From Stictocephala bisonia (taxonomy: Eukaryota; Arthropoda; Insecta; Hemiptera; Membracidae): a DNA stretch of 64,000 nucleotides. Location: positions 1,587,001-1,651,000 of the forward strand of contig JAQJVL010000175.1 of NCBI GenBank assembly GCA_035578905.1, in the 5' to 3' direction. The position numbers and the translations under genes are program-made. Under the pieces are notes generated by a model. It was not told where the DNA came from and ran no database searches. It saw nothing but the letters and a program-made list of their open reading frames with translations. Below are positions 48,240 through 60,670 of the stretch, piece by piece (the stretch's first letter is position 1; every line of letters begins with the position of its first letter).

Positions 48240-49496
48240 ATGAGAATGAGAGAGAAAGCAAACCAGTATTGGTAATCGCGCTAAGCTCTTTTCGTATGTT
48301 ACAGGAAGTTTTACTAGTTCCCTAACTCTTCCCGCTTGTTATAGATCTGTTTTCATTGGTAAAACTAGTATTGACAACGGTCAGCCACAAGAGGACGGCT
48401 TTTCGATTCGCCTGGGGCTACTCGTCTCTCCTCATTGCACCGGAAATAGACTTCCGGCCTGCTTCGGTAAAAAGGTATCCCTACTAAATGCGTTATTGAC
48501 TTTCCAGCAGTTACTTGGCGGTTTGGGAAACGACCACCTTAATTAAATATATTGACCTAATCTTATAAATAATATTGACTACGTTCCATACATCAATCTG
48601 ACTATGATACAATCAGCAAAATGTAAACTTTCTCAAGAAGTAATGAGCAGGCCTACTAGGCCTGGAAACATTTTAAGCTTGGCACCTGAAGGGGGGGTCC
48701 GGACCCCCCCCCCGGCTACGTCTCTGCTCAAGTGAGGTGGGAGCCACAAACCAGTTCCTCTCTATCATTACTGTTTGAGCTTAATAAAACCATCTCGAAA
48801 TGGCAAAGCGTACCGGATATATCCAAATAAAAACGTAACAAAGAAAACACATTAAAAGTCCATTTATGGGACGATGCTTTTTACAGCCGACAGCAGATCT
48901 TCCCAAACCACGCAGTTGGTGTCACCTTTTTGAAATTATAAGTTCATTCCAATTCGAATCAAAAACCAAGAAAACAGAGTACTAAGAAAATGAGAAGGTA
49001 CCTAGATAATACTAATAGCATATCTCGTTTCGATACTTTCTTAGGAACTGAAGTTCTGTTAATGTTTCATGAGGCGTGATGCTGCAAACAATGTGTTAAC
49101 AGGTCCTCACACTTTAGTGAAACAAGCTCGGAGTTGATTAATGGAAACAATTTCTCCGGCAACCTTAATCTGCTTTAGACGAGCCGGCCAAAAGGTTAAC
49201 GAGAGCCGAACAGCTCGTCTCTCCATTCACGCCAATCGGGTAAAGGGGCCGAGCCCTAACGGTCTGACCACATCACGTGTGCGACAACATGTGTTCCTGG
49301 CACTATTCCTACGTACCCTAAGACACATTAGATGATTATATTATTAGCCTTAATAATCATATTGTAATACTGATACATGGTAATATATCAACAAACTGTA
49401 CGTATCACGGTGATGATGCATAGTAGGGCCTAGGCTGTGACGTCACATGAGCGAATCACCTAGTTGGATTACGGTATATTTCTAACTACAAGTAGC
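48240..49496. other. Intergenic; possible hAT terminus, otherwise unidentified
   Basis: CCCGGCTACGTCTCTG at 48711-48726 is, reversed, similar to the terminus at 43443. A GC-rich block at 49130-49330 has a short frame of no known type. Confidence 0.45.
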
Positions 49497-49680
49497 TGTT
49501 TTTGCGTACTAATCATTATTTATATTTAGCCTAGTTTTAGAGAATAAGATGTCTGATGGCACCTTATCAATTAATATGTAATTCATTTATATTACCTGCA
49601 ATGTCAACATATATTATAAAGTCTCATATATTAAAAATCACAGAATGATTCAAATTCACTGGCAATAAAATTACACTCCT
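49497..49680 (+). repeat. 5' LTR, portion shared with the 3' LTR
   Basis: Starts TGTTTTTGCGTACTAATC and runs to CACTGGCAATAAAATTACAC. It matches 56356-56528 with few differences. The LTR surely extends further right, but the 3' copy is truncated so the limit cannot be seen. Confidence 0.8.
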
Positions 49681-51089
49681 ACTCTATGGAATTACTCCAC
49701 TTTTGTAAACCCCTGACTTCCGATCACACACACGCTTGGACGAAAAGGAGGTCAGCATCAACTCAGTCTCTGTCGCCATGCGTAGTTCGTCCGCCTGTTC
49801 GTAATGCACCGGCCTCTCGTTATCTCTGACCATTGACCATCTCGTCCTCTCCAGTGCGCGAAGTAAGTGTCAAGTGAGAGAAGAGAAGACCATATGACTA
49901 CTGTGAACTCTTACGAACAAGATAATGCCTCCCTTTTAATAATCATTCTCTCGGTCCACCTATCTTCAAGAACAGTCCCCCCCCCTTAACATACATTTCA
50001 TGGTCCTGAACAGGCCGCATACTAAGAAAACAGCAATATGAATATACAGTTACAATTAATACAAATACAAGTTGGAGGCTAGGCTAATATAAAAGCACAT
50101 GGCCACATTCAAATTTTCTTTACTCTATTAAATCGTGGCTGTAATTAAAATTAATGTGTGCGTTGAAAAACTCTATCTGATTCTCTGAAACTTATATTTA
50201 GTGTTGAATAACTTTGGATTTAATGTATTCAATAATTTTTGGCGCCAAGTGTCAGCCATTGTTTTGTCTCTCAACCTCTAAAGAATGCGCTGAGCGGCCA
50301 GCCATCTTGTAGATCACCACCAACCGTCACTTTCATTCGTTTGTTTACAAATTCCAAACATTTGTTGACATTGTAGTTTAATATTTAATTGAATTGATAT
50401 TGTTTTTATTTCTAATGATGAATATTAAATACTCCCTTAGTTGTTAATATATAACCTAGTACTTTTTAATATTAATTCATGTAGCCTATTGTAATGATTT
50501 AATTAAAAATCATTTCTCTGATATTATTGCAGCTGAATTGTTCAATTTTCTCACTCATTTATTACTATTGGTATAGTAAGAAGGACTATAACAATAATCT
50601 CTTTTGATTGCAAAATTTATTATTATTTATGTTGAAACACATAAATATTTCCCATGATTCTTATGTGCACTTATGAACTGTTTGTGTTTTTACTCAGCCT
50701 ATTCCTGCTTACGTAATTCAATATAGGCCTAAGTCTTATTTGTTTATAATGTATTTTTGGACATATAGGCTAATTGATTTTTTTCTTAATTCTTATGTCA
50801 TTTTGAAATATTTTGTGTAGGCCTAAGTACATATGAGTTTTTTAACTGTGCTTTGCTCTGCTAATTATACTTCTATAAACAAGTGCTGTATATGATCATA
50901 AATTTAAATTGAACTGCAGTATTACTATTACCTATATACTGTCGTATTAAAATTGCTTTTTTGTGTTTATCTGATGAAATTAGTATGTTTTAAGTAATTT
51001 TAGGCCTGCTTATGCAAGTTTATCTGTCACGTTTAAACAAAACTTACTGCCAGTTATATTGTTTTATTATTTTATTTTGTGCTTTCGAC

Positions 51090-52287
51090 ATGGCGAGTAA
51101 AACCAAAGCTTCAACATTTGAACGATCTACGGCTCTAATAAAGGCCAGGTTTGAAAAGGTCCTCGCACTGTGAGGAGATATCCCAAAAGCCTCCCCCATT
51201 GTCTCAAGTACAGCTGAAAAGTATTATGTATAACTTTTCGGATATCGCTAAAAAAACGTGCTGACTACGAAAGCAATCTAAACCGGGTGCTAGAAGCCTT
51301 GGTTAACGACGATGTACCCATTGAAAATCTTACTGAGGATCAGGATGCAATAAATGACACCTATGTGCAGATAAATAGCATTATCGAATCTCTCATACCA
51401 CTCGCAGAGCCTAACTTACCCTCGATTCAAAAGTGACACTGATTCAACTCTTATAGAAGCTCCATATCACGTTCGCTTACCCAAATTGGAACTAAAACGC
51501 TTTGATGGAAACCCTCTCCATTGGGTGAGTTTTATCAATTTGTTTGACTCTTAGTGTGCATGACAATGCAGGGGTTCCTAATGTAACGAAAATCCAACAT
51601 CTCTTCTCAATATTATATGGAGAACTATTGAACCTTGTGAAATCTCTCAATATCACTACGGCAAACTATCTGGTTACTTATCAACTACTCCGTGATCGAT
51701 ATCACAATTCAAGATGACTTACCACTCTGCATCTAAATCAAATAGTGAACCTCCCTGACATTACGACAGGCTCACTCAAAAGTCTTAGAAACTTTTTAAA
51801 CCTCTTTTTTTAGCATAGTGAGGCCCTAAAGGCTCTCGATTGCGACATCTCCAAAGGAAAAACCCACTTCTCTCTGTTCTTATTTTAAGGAAAATGGACG
51901 GCACACTTCGCCAAAGACTCTCAAGACCGTGAATTTCACTCTCTCCCAGAAGTACTAGAAGATATTATTTAGTTTTTGAACAATAAATGTGCACAAGCTG
52001 AGGATGATAATCTGCATTCACAGCCCTCTTCCTCCAAGGCTAATTATGGCAAACTATCTACGCCTAAAGGCACAAAAGTGGTAAAGTTCACCTCTAATAA
52101 AGGAAACACATCCACCAGACATGTAGCTTTTCTCTCTACCTATGAAAAAGGAAACCACTCTCCATACCCGTGTTTCAGCTGTGGCAAAACTGATCACAAG
52201 ATTTATACTTGCCCTCTTTTTAAATCTCAAGACCGCTATCAATTGGCCAAAAAGAATAAACTTTGTGTCATGCCTAGGCAACCATGA
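51090..52287 (+). pseudogene. BEL/Pao Gag remnant
   Basis: ATG at 51090 (MASKTKASTFERSTALIKAR). Pieces in shifting frames: VLEALVNDDVPIENLTEDQD, LPKLELKRFDGNPLHWVSFI, the P.L.L..F.G....W..F core of BEL Gag, then a zinc knuckle CFSCGKTDHKIYTCP (52170-52215) and a second cysteine/histidine cluster just after it (CLGNHDTKQCKSKFTC). At least eight stops or shifts. Confidence 0.82.
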
Positions 52288-52432
52288 CACAAAACAATGC
52301 AAGTCTAAATTTACCTGCTCCTCATATCAAAAACGACATCACACTTTGTTGTATTTTCCAAGAAAATCACCTCAAAACACGATTGTATGTAATAACACTT
52401 CATCCTGATTTGTAGAGAATGCCTCCCCTGCA

Positions 52433-55400
52433 GTGATATCCTCCCAAGCTCACACTCAGGCTCCCAGTAACCACACTACTGTTTTGCTTGGTATCCTCTT
52501 AGTGCAACTCACCTCTCCTAACGGTAACTCTCATGTTTTCAGAGCCTTTTTGGACAGTGGTAGTATGTGTGATTTTATATCAGAGCGTGCTGCTCAACTC
52601 TTAGGTGCTGATCGCTCGAATGCCTCTCTTCAGGTTATGGGCATAGCACAAACACCCACAAAAACCAAAGGACTACTTAAACTAGACCTCAAAACTCTCG
52701 GGGCAGCATATGGCTTCTTAACAACCCTTCTTCATTCTAGACAGGACTTCTGTGGAGCTTCCTCGAGTTCAGTTGACACAGGAAGTATTCCAAAAGGCAA
52801 AAAAAATCTTCTAGCCGATCCCACTTTTCTGGAAGTGTTTATGTTCTCTTAGGAGGAAGCTTATTTCCTCAATTACTCACCAGTGAAAGGCATTCCATTG
52901 GCCTGAATATGCATCATGCCATTGGTAGCCATTTTTGGCTTATCATCATGGGTCTGCACCTTGTTTGGCCTCAGCTCTCTTCTCTACTTGTTACCACATC
53001 GCTCTTTTGTCTACTAAAGACTTGCACCAATCCCTCCAAAAATTTTGAGTACAGGAAGAACTAACCCCCTCAGGCCAATTAACGGCGGAAGAGCAACTTT
53101 GCGATGAACATTTCATCAAAACGCACTAGAGGGACACAGATGGACGTTATATCGTCAGTCTACATTTCAAACCCTCTCACTCTCCCTTAGGATCATCTAA
53201 AGTTAACGCAGAACAAAAACTCCATTCTTTAGAAAGGAAGTTCAAATCCCAACCCCAATTTCTAGACCTCTACTGCAATTTTATGAGGGATTATCTCTCG
53301 TTAGGCCATATGGAAAAAGTTCAAGACATAGATCTCTCTTCTCCTTATTATTTTCTTCCGTATCATGGAGTGCTTAAGGAAAATAGTAGCACCACCAAAC
53401 TGCGCACTGTCTTCGATGGAAGTGCTTTTGCACGGGCACCTCTCTCAACGACGTCCTGCTTACCGGACGCAAACTCCAGGTGGACATTTGTGACATTCCC
53501 TTGAACTTTTGCGTTCACAATATTGTGTTTTCTTGTGATATTCGACAAATGCACAGACAAATCAAGCTCTCTCAAGAAGACCAGGTTTATCAGTTAATTC
53601 TCTGGCGTGATGACTTGTACTGATTTAATAGCTCTCCGTACTTGGCAATCAGAACCTTGGCCCAACTGGCAGCCGATGAAGGAGAAGCATACCCTGATGC
53701 AGCCAAGATCCTTACTACGCAGACCTACGTGGATGACATCATCACAAGAAGTGAAGATGAAGGCTCCACCATCCAGCTCCAGACCAAACTCATCGCCCTC
53801 TTCAAGGAAGGTGGCCTCGAATTGCGGAAGTGGTCTTCTAACTCCCCTCGACTGCTTCAGGAAGTGCCTAGGGAACATCACGAAACCCCAGTATTCCTCC
53901 AAGATTCATCACAGCCCCACTTCTCCATCCTTGGACTGCATTAATCACCTACAGGTGATACATTCTCATTTAAGTTTGACCTCCCTTCTCTCTCCTGCAC
54001 GAAACGTCAAGTTCTCAGCACTATTGCAATGATTTACGACTCTTGTGGCTTTTTAGCTCCAGTTACAATGTGGTGCAAATGTTTTATGCAACTCTTGTGG
54101 ACACAACAGTTAGGATGGGATGAAAACATATCAACTGTTTTAGCCAAGCAATGGCAAGCATTTATTGCTGAACTTAAGATTCTTTAGACAATTGTCATTC
54201 CCCGTGCCTTCCAACTGTCACAAGCTAGCCTATTAGATTTACATGGGTTCTCAGATGCCTCTGAGCATGGATACGCAGATGTAGTGTATATACGTTGTAT
54301 GTTACCAAATGATATGGTCCGTATTCGACAAATTATCTCAAAGACCCGTATATTTCCTCTAAAGAAAGTTACATTCTCGACTTGAGCTATGTGGTGCTCA
54401 TCTTCTAGCGAAATTGTTCACTTACTGTCTGTCAGTGCTCTCTTAAAAGTTTAAATTTACCTCTCATCATTTGTGGTGTGACTCATCTATTGTACTAACA
54501 TAGCTTTACATTCCTACTTATCAGCTTAAGACTTATGTTGCAAACCGCGTTGCACAAAAGCAGGAGATTGTTCCCTTAGAACGGTGGCATCACGTTATTG
54601 GAGTCTATAACAACGCAGACTGCGCTTCTCGTGGCATAACTCCATCTCGGTTACCAGACCACTCACTCTGGTGGCATGGTCCAGACTGTTTCCAACTCCC
54701 TCATAAAAGGTGGCCTATCTCAAAAGTAACCCCCTCTCAGACTGAAGCAGCGCAAGAAATAAATCCCAATACCATCACTGCTTTATCAACTACACCAGTC
54801 GAAGAATGGGAAATACTTTTAAAATATTCTTCATGGGGAAAACTATTTCGGGTTTTATAATACGTGTTATGCTTCGTTAATTTGTGTCGATCAAAAAAAG
54901 GTATCTCTGGACATTTATGCGTCAGTGAATTTAATGCTGCTGAATTAACAGTTTTCAAACTAGTGCAACGTTCTGCCTTTAGTGAGGATATTAAATCATT
55001 TAAGAAAGACTCTGTGTGCTCCATTCACTCACGGAAATTGATTCCATTTCTAGACCCTGATGGACTTATACATATCGGTGGTAGACTGTCACAGTGTAAT
55101 CTCCCACATGACATACGTAATCCCATTGTGCTTTCCAAACGGCATCATGTCGTAAATCTAATGATAGTCTTTTATCATCGTACTTATCTCCACTCTGGAC
55201 CTCAACCTAATACAAGCACTATTAACACGCAAAATCTGGATATTATGTGCTAGAAGTACTGTTCGCTCACATATTTTCCAATGTTTCGTGTGTTTTAAGA
55301 ATAAACCAATAAACAAAACTCCTCTTATGGGTGATTTACCTGCACATCGTGTTAACCTAGCTCGACCGTTTTTATCAACAGGTGTGGACTATGCCGGACC

Positions 55401-56226
55401 CTTCACTGTCAAGTTTCACAATCTCAGGGCCTTGCGACACATTAAAGTCTACTTGTGCATTTTTATTTGCATTGTCACTTAAGCCGTTCATATAGAGGTG
55501 GTGACTGATCTTACTACGGAAGGCTTTATTGCCTCCCTCACATGTTTTGTGTCCCGATGTGGTCTATGCTCAGATATTTATTCAGACTGTGGAACTAACT
55601 TTGTAGATGCAGACTCAGTGCTACGAAAAGTGATTCGCGACTCAACTCTCTCACCTGATGCACAGGACAAAACAACCTCTTCCCGGGGAATTGCTTTCCA
55701 TTTTAACCCCCCAGCTGCATCTAATTAAGGTGGACAATACATGTACAGTCGTAATGACCCACCCGATCACCCATACACGTAAAATCGTAATGACCCACAC
55801 GCCTACCCATCTACAAACAGTGGTATTGGGTCAATACCACTGTCTTGTATGGGTAAGTGGGTGGTGTCGATACCACTACACGTGTATGGGAGGGTGGGTG
55901 GGTCAATACCACTATACGTGTATTGGCAAGCGGGTGGTGTTGATGTGGGAAAGTGTGGTTAAAAGTGCAAAATACCATCTAAAACGAATGATAAGTGAAA
56001 CTGTGCCACTCTTTACAGCAGTGCTCCAAATGGACTACTCCCCAGGACAACCTCAAACTGGAGATTTTGACTTGGTGCACTTACCTGGCCTCTTGGGCGT
56101 GTAACTAACGTTCACCCTGGACCTGAAGGGTCACCTACGAGTGGTCACAATCAAGACTTCTTCAGGAACTTACACACGACCTGCAGTCAAGGTCTTCCCT
56201 CTGCCACTGGACCAAGTGGACTCTTA
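52433..56226 (+). pseudogene. BEL/Pao Pol remnant: protease, RT, RNase H, integrase
   Basis: Protease: FRAFLDSGSMCDFISERAA (DSG active site, 52550). RT: TKLRTVFDGSA, SCDIRQMHRQIKLSQEDQ, and TYVDDIITRSED with catalytic YVDD at 53725-53736. RNase H/connection: LLDLHGFSDASEHGYADVVY, NNADCASRGITPSRLPDHSL and WWHGPDCF. Integrase: an H..C zinc part (LSKRHHVVNLMI...HLHSG, CFVCFKNKP), VDYAGPFTVK (first D), IYSDCGTNFVDAD (second D) and FHFNPPAASN, where the GG(L)WE motif is split by a minisatellite; text resumes at ESVVKSAKYHLKRMI (55945-55990). It ends with the BEL C-terminal LR-VVTIKTSSGTYTRPAVKV text. Confidence 0.88.
55736..55944. repeat. Palindromic minisatellite block, locus 4, inside the BEL integrase
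   Basis: Units run CACCCATACACGTA... on the left and the reverse, ACGTGTATGGG, on the right, meeting at a perfect inverted centre CAGTGGTATTG-GGT-CAATACCACTG (55818-55842). Integrase codons for PPAASN and GG precede it and WE-like SVVKSAKYH follows, so it was inserted into the element. Confidence 0.85.
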
Positions 56227-56355
56227 ATTTTAAGACTTATGTAATCTTAACCATGCAACTAAAAGAACATTCAACTCTCTGTTTGTATACAAGTTTATTA
56301 GATTAAGTCTCACCAAATTTCAGTTGAAGCCCTCAGAACTTCAAGGCAGCCAGTA

Positions 56356-56528
56356 TGTTGCGTACTAATCATTATTTATATTTAGCTTAGTTTTAGAGAA
56401 TAAGATGTCTCATGGTACCTTATTAATTAATATGTAGTTCATTTAAAACACCTGCAATGTCAACATATATTATAAAGTCACATGTATATTATAAATCACA
56501 GAATGATTCACTGGCAATAATTACACAC
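56356..56528 (+). repeat. 3' LTR of the BEL/Pao element, truncated
   Basis: Begins TGTTGCGTACTAATCATT and ends where minisatellite units begin (ACACATACATCAATATCACT). Confidence 0.8.
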
Positions 56529-56690
56529 ATACATCAATATCACTGTATGTGTATGGGTGGGCGAGTGGGTCAATACCACTGTATGTGTATGGGTTGGCGG
56601 GTGGGTCAATGGGTAGGTATATGAGTTGGCGGGTGGGTCAATACCAAAGTAGTGTATGGGCGGGTGGTATTGACCAATTTGCCTCCTCTC
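56529..56690. repeat. Same minisatellite, locus 5, at the 3' LTR
   Basis: About four units of 36 bp, CAATACCACTGTATGTGTAT plus GGGTGGGCGAGTGGGT. Short open frame over it is repeat text. It replaces the rest of the LTR. Confidence 0.88.
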
Positions 56691-59600
56691 TTAGTATTGT
56701 TTTTCCCTTTTGTATCTTCTACAGAATGACATTATATACTTCAATCTCAACGATTCATAATTATCATTAAGCGTAATGTTTTAATCTGTCCTACTTTGTG
56801 AACAACAAAAAACGTTTGTTGCACTAAATGCCTACTCATTGACAGTTTCTAAAAACTCAGACTTCTGTAAGAGTATCCAAGTCGATGGCAAATGTTGTTC
56901 AGCCACCATGTCGTTGTTATGAAAACGGAATCTATTGCCTATAATATTGTACAATGTTATTACATTTATAATTATATGGGACAAATTCTATTTTACTCTA
57001 ATTATTTATGGTTATTGCCTAGTGCGCTTTTATTTTTATATTATTTAAAATAAGATTATGTAACCTCTACACAGGCTTAGCCTTACTAGCTTTCATTTAG
57101 GATATATTTTTTTAAATTTGTATAGTATTGCTTAGAATCGTAGTATTTCAATTTGGATTTATAAGTTTGTGTTAAAGATGTGCTTAAAATGACAAGTTTT
57201 AAATATGCTAGTGAAGAAGGTTATTTCCATTTAAAAATCAAGTGCATAATAAATTATACAAGTATGTTGAATTATAACGGAGAAATAAATTATTATTCTA
57301 TTCTAATAATCTCTACAACACTTAAAAGCTGGATCATAGAACTATGCAGGGTCTCATTCAATAATTAAAAGCAATGAAAATATGTTTTGTAAATATTGTT
57401 TGCAGAGGTTTGTGTCACTGAATTATTTTTACCCAATAAATAAAAATAATAGAATTTTCAAACAATTAATTGTATTAATTTGGGGGAAAACTATTGCTAA
57501 ACAGTTATCTCCAAAATATTTACTATTCAAAGGAATTTAAAGGATAAAAATGTAGGATTAGGGAGAACAACTTTTTTCTTTACAAATTATGAGTACATTG
57601 TGATAAAAAGACTATTATATAAGAGAATATGCTTTCTTACTTACCTTATTTTGGTTAGCAACAAGTATTAAATTGCAAATTTATCCCAAGATAAATGCAT
57701 GTGTCAAACATAACAGAATTAACATGCACAATTTTAATGATCAAACATGAACATAAATTTACATCATCATACCAGGTCACACAACTGTGACAAGTGTCTA
57801 TTGTGACCAAAACAAAGAGATGTTTTAGACATGTTTATAATGAATATTATTAGTTTTTAAGTTATTTTCACACAACTGAGCTAAGTGTCTAATGTGACCA
57901 AAATATAGAGATGTTTTATTTAAATGTTTAGAATGGATATTATTAGTTTTTAAGTTATTTTTCTCATAAAATTATAATTTTTTTCAATTTATGAAAATAT
58001 GAAAAATTGGTAACAAATATTGTCAAAAAAGCAATGAGTAATGAAGACAATAAAGGTAGTTAAGGGGTTTTTACAGTTTTAAACAGTTTAAAAAAGATAT
58101 AATTTATTCAAAGAACAATATTTACAATGTGTAATAAATAGTTGGATGATGCACTATTTACAGAATATTTGACGTTGCGCCATACATTAAATACGCCGAG
58201 ACATATGTTGATAACAGCTGACTTGTATTTGGCAAAACAAAACAATAAAAATTCAACAATATTCAATAAATAACAATATAAATACTAAATTCTGCGAGGC
58301 TCTTACAAGATTGGCATTATATGAACTATCTTAGCATGGCTAGAATAGAACTATATAACGTTAACAAAAACAACAACTACAAAAGTTAATAACAAAAATG
58401 AAACAACTAAAAAAACCAGGTATCCATAAAAGATTTAAAATAAATTCATCATACTACTACCAATGGTACATAAATAAATACGAATAGCGTGTATACAAAA
58501 TAAATAAATTATTAGTTTTCTTATCTTATCTAAACAAACACATACAAACTCACATCAACACAAACTAGAGTTAGTAACCACAAGGTCGGCCTTTAACCCA
58601 TGTGAGTGACTGTGTAAGATCCTTAAAATGGATTTCCAAATCACAAATTATGCATCTTTCTAAAAATAACTAACATATACAATAAATTATTTCTCAATTA
58701 AATTTTAGTAACAAATATCATTGTTCATATTCATAATTTTTATAAACATAATTTTCTTAGGTAACATATTTTTAGAATACTGAAAAGTCAAATTTGTTTT
58801 CAACTTACGTTGCACAATGATTGTACTAAAATACCTAAGTAATTGCACTACTTTTTTATTCTAAATTATTTGATTTTATCATTTTTTCTCATATATAAAT
58901 ACAATGTTTTTTACTTGCCTTCCCAATATTTTTAGGACTTAATTATCATTTGTATATAGTAACGACATAAATTTTCTTTAAAATAAACAATACAAACAAG
59001 AACAACAGTGGACTGATGAAAAAAATACTCCTACTGATCCTTACAATGCAATTTTAATTTGTTGTAACAACATTTTTAGTTTTAAATTCATAATAAGTCT
59101 TTTATCAGAATCAAGAATCGTTTTAAATCATAATATTAATAAAATTCAATTAACCCAAAACATAATTAATAACTATGATGTTTTGTGAGGGTTTATTTTA
59201 AGAAATATCATGAGTAGAAACCATTGAGATAACTGAAAATTTATTTATTACATAAAATGTTCTAACACAGAGACGCGCACAGGTTAAAAAAGCTTCATTT
59301 AAATAATAAAAATACCCGATTAAACTAAATAAATTATGTCAATAAATAATATATATATTTACACTTACTAAATACAATATAAATACTTAGCAACTAGTTC
59401 AGGGGAAATTGAGCATTTTTGACATAAACTAATTCTACAATGTTGGCAACACGTCCAAATGCATGTTGGCAGTACTACACCATGTGGTGGTAACCCTGGG
59501 CACAACATAACTGATTGGCAAATGGCAGTCTTTACATGATACTCAATCGTAAATAAATAAATGGTGATTAAAAGACTTAGGCTATGTAAAAATTAATCAA

Positions 59601-60127
59601 AATAAATTTAACTTAACTTTTAAGTTGATCGTTTCACCTAATTGTGACTCGACTTTTGATTTATTAAGAGTAACTTGTTTTTCTAGACGAAAATATTTGA
59701 AAGAATCAACTAGAAACTAGTGATAAGGATGTATTGATAGAATCAGTTAAGCGTATTGAAATGTGGATTTTACTTGTAGTATTTTATCAAGCAATATTTA
59801 GTATATTTCCAAAAAAGTATCTTGTATTTGTACTGACAAGTATGTGACTATTAGTATTTACATAATGTTAAATGTATGTCTTAAAACTAAACTTATCTAC
59901 AAAAATGGATGTTAAAAATTGTTGCTTTGGCAGGGGCTGATAAACTCTACTTCCTAGCTTCTCCTTCAAGTTAACTTACAAATCGCTGACTGAAAGATAA
60001 ATTGTGTTTTAGAAGAGATTGTAAAATAACCGATTGTAATATTCGTACGTTTGTAACAATCAATTTCAAATTTTGTTTCAATGAGTCCGCAATGATTTCA
60101 ATAGCGGTGCCTAGAACAGACGTATTT
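56691..60127. other. AT-rich region, including likely 3' untranslated sequence of the ZP gene
   Basis: No coding frames. An imperfect direct duplication of about 90 bases lies at 57776-57963 (CACACAACTG, GTGTCTA(T/A)TGTGACCAAA). The ZP transcript (- strand) must end somewhere to the left of 60128; many reversed AATAAA signals occur and none can be chosen by eye. Confidence 0.5.
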
Positions 60128-60670
60128 CTATGAGAAACAACAGCTCTTGGGTTTCTTAGGAGCAACAGTCGGAGGGAAGGTGGAGGAGACGACGTTCTTA
60201 CTCGATGTCTTGGAACAGGGTCTGAGGCGCACACAAAGGAAGGTAGAAACAAGACAGGAAATTATCATAATGCCTAGGAGGATTACGAGGGTGACTGCAA
60301 ATCCAGGGGTTGTCATACAGATTAAACTATTGGCATCATCGCGGACTGGGACGACCAGAGTGGGAGCGGTGGCGTTCGATGGCTCGTCCAGGGGGAAGGT
60401 TAGGTCTCCAGTAGACACCACTCTGATAATCCTGTTGACTCCCACCTCCTCAGAGGATGTGTCTCGGCGATGTCGCCTCACTCGACGTTCGTCTCTAGGA
60501 CGTCCCTGCAGGTAGGCCTCCAGGGGCAACGCCGGTGGGGGTGGCGGACCATATGCCGCCTCCACGGGGGCGTGTTGGACGTCTATCAAACCACTGTGCA
60601 ACACTGAAGGCTCTGAACACTGATCAGGACATTGGTATCGGCATATCTGGATTGTGCACTGGAAGTGTAC
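60128..60670 (-). CDS. ZP gene last coding exon (cysteine end, furin site, transmembrane helix)
   Basis: Acceptor TTCTAG/GTACACTTCC (exon starts at 60670). It begins VHFQCTIQICRYQCP, carries the RRVRRHRR cleavage site, IIRVVSTGDLTFPLDE, a hydrophobic helix, and stops at 60128. The first 20 exon bases and the acceptor are copied three more times upstream in a tandem repeat. Confidence 0.92.
   Translation of the reverse strand, partial: VHFQCTIQICRYQCPDQCSEPSVLHSGLIDVQHAPVEAAYGPPPPPALPLEAYLQGRPRDERRVRRHRRDTSSEEVGVNRIIRVVSTGDLTFPLDEPSNATAPTLVVPVRDDANSLICMTTPGFAVTLVILLGIMIISCLVSTFLCVRLRPCSKTSSKNVVSSTFPPTVAPKKPKSCCFS

Larger units (their letters stand above)
49497..56690 (+). mobile_element. BEL/Pao LTR retrotransposon, heavily decayed
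   Basis: Direct repeats at 49497-49680 and 56356-56528 (TTGCGTACTAATCATTATTT, AGAATAAGATGTCT(G/C)ATGG) are the LTRs, each starting TG. Gag (51090-52287) and protease-RT-RNaseH-integrase (52433-56226) lie between in the order typical of BEL/Pao. Dozens of stops and shifts make it inactive. A minisatellite block interrupts integrase and another cuts off the 3' LTR. The end of the 5' LTR and the primer-binding site could not be fixed. Confidence 0.88.

Noticed and set aside
47887..48261. A 124-codon - strand frame
   Set aside because: It crosses the border between the hAT end and the Harbinger-like end, so it cannot be one old gene.
60147..60515. A 122-codon + strand frame over the ZP gene
   Set aside because: Antisense shadow of the last ZP exon, whose - strand frame has conserved motifs and splice sites.
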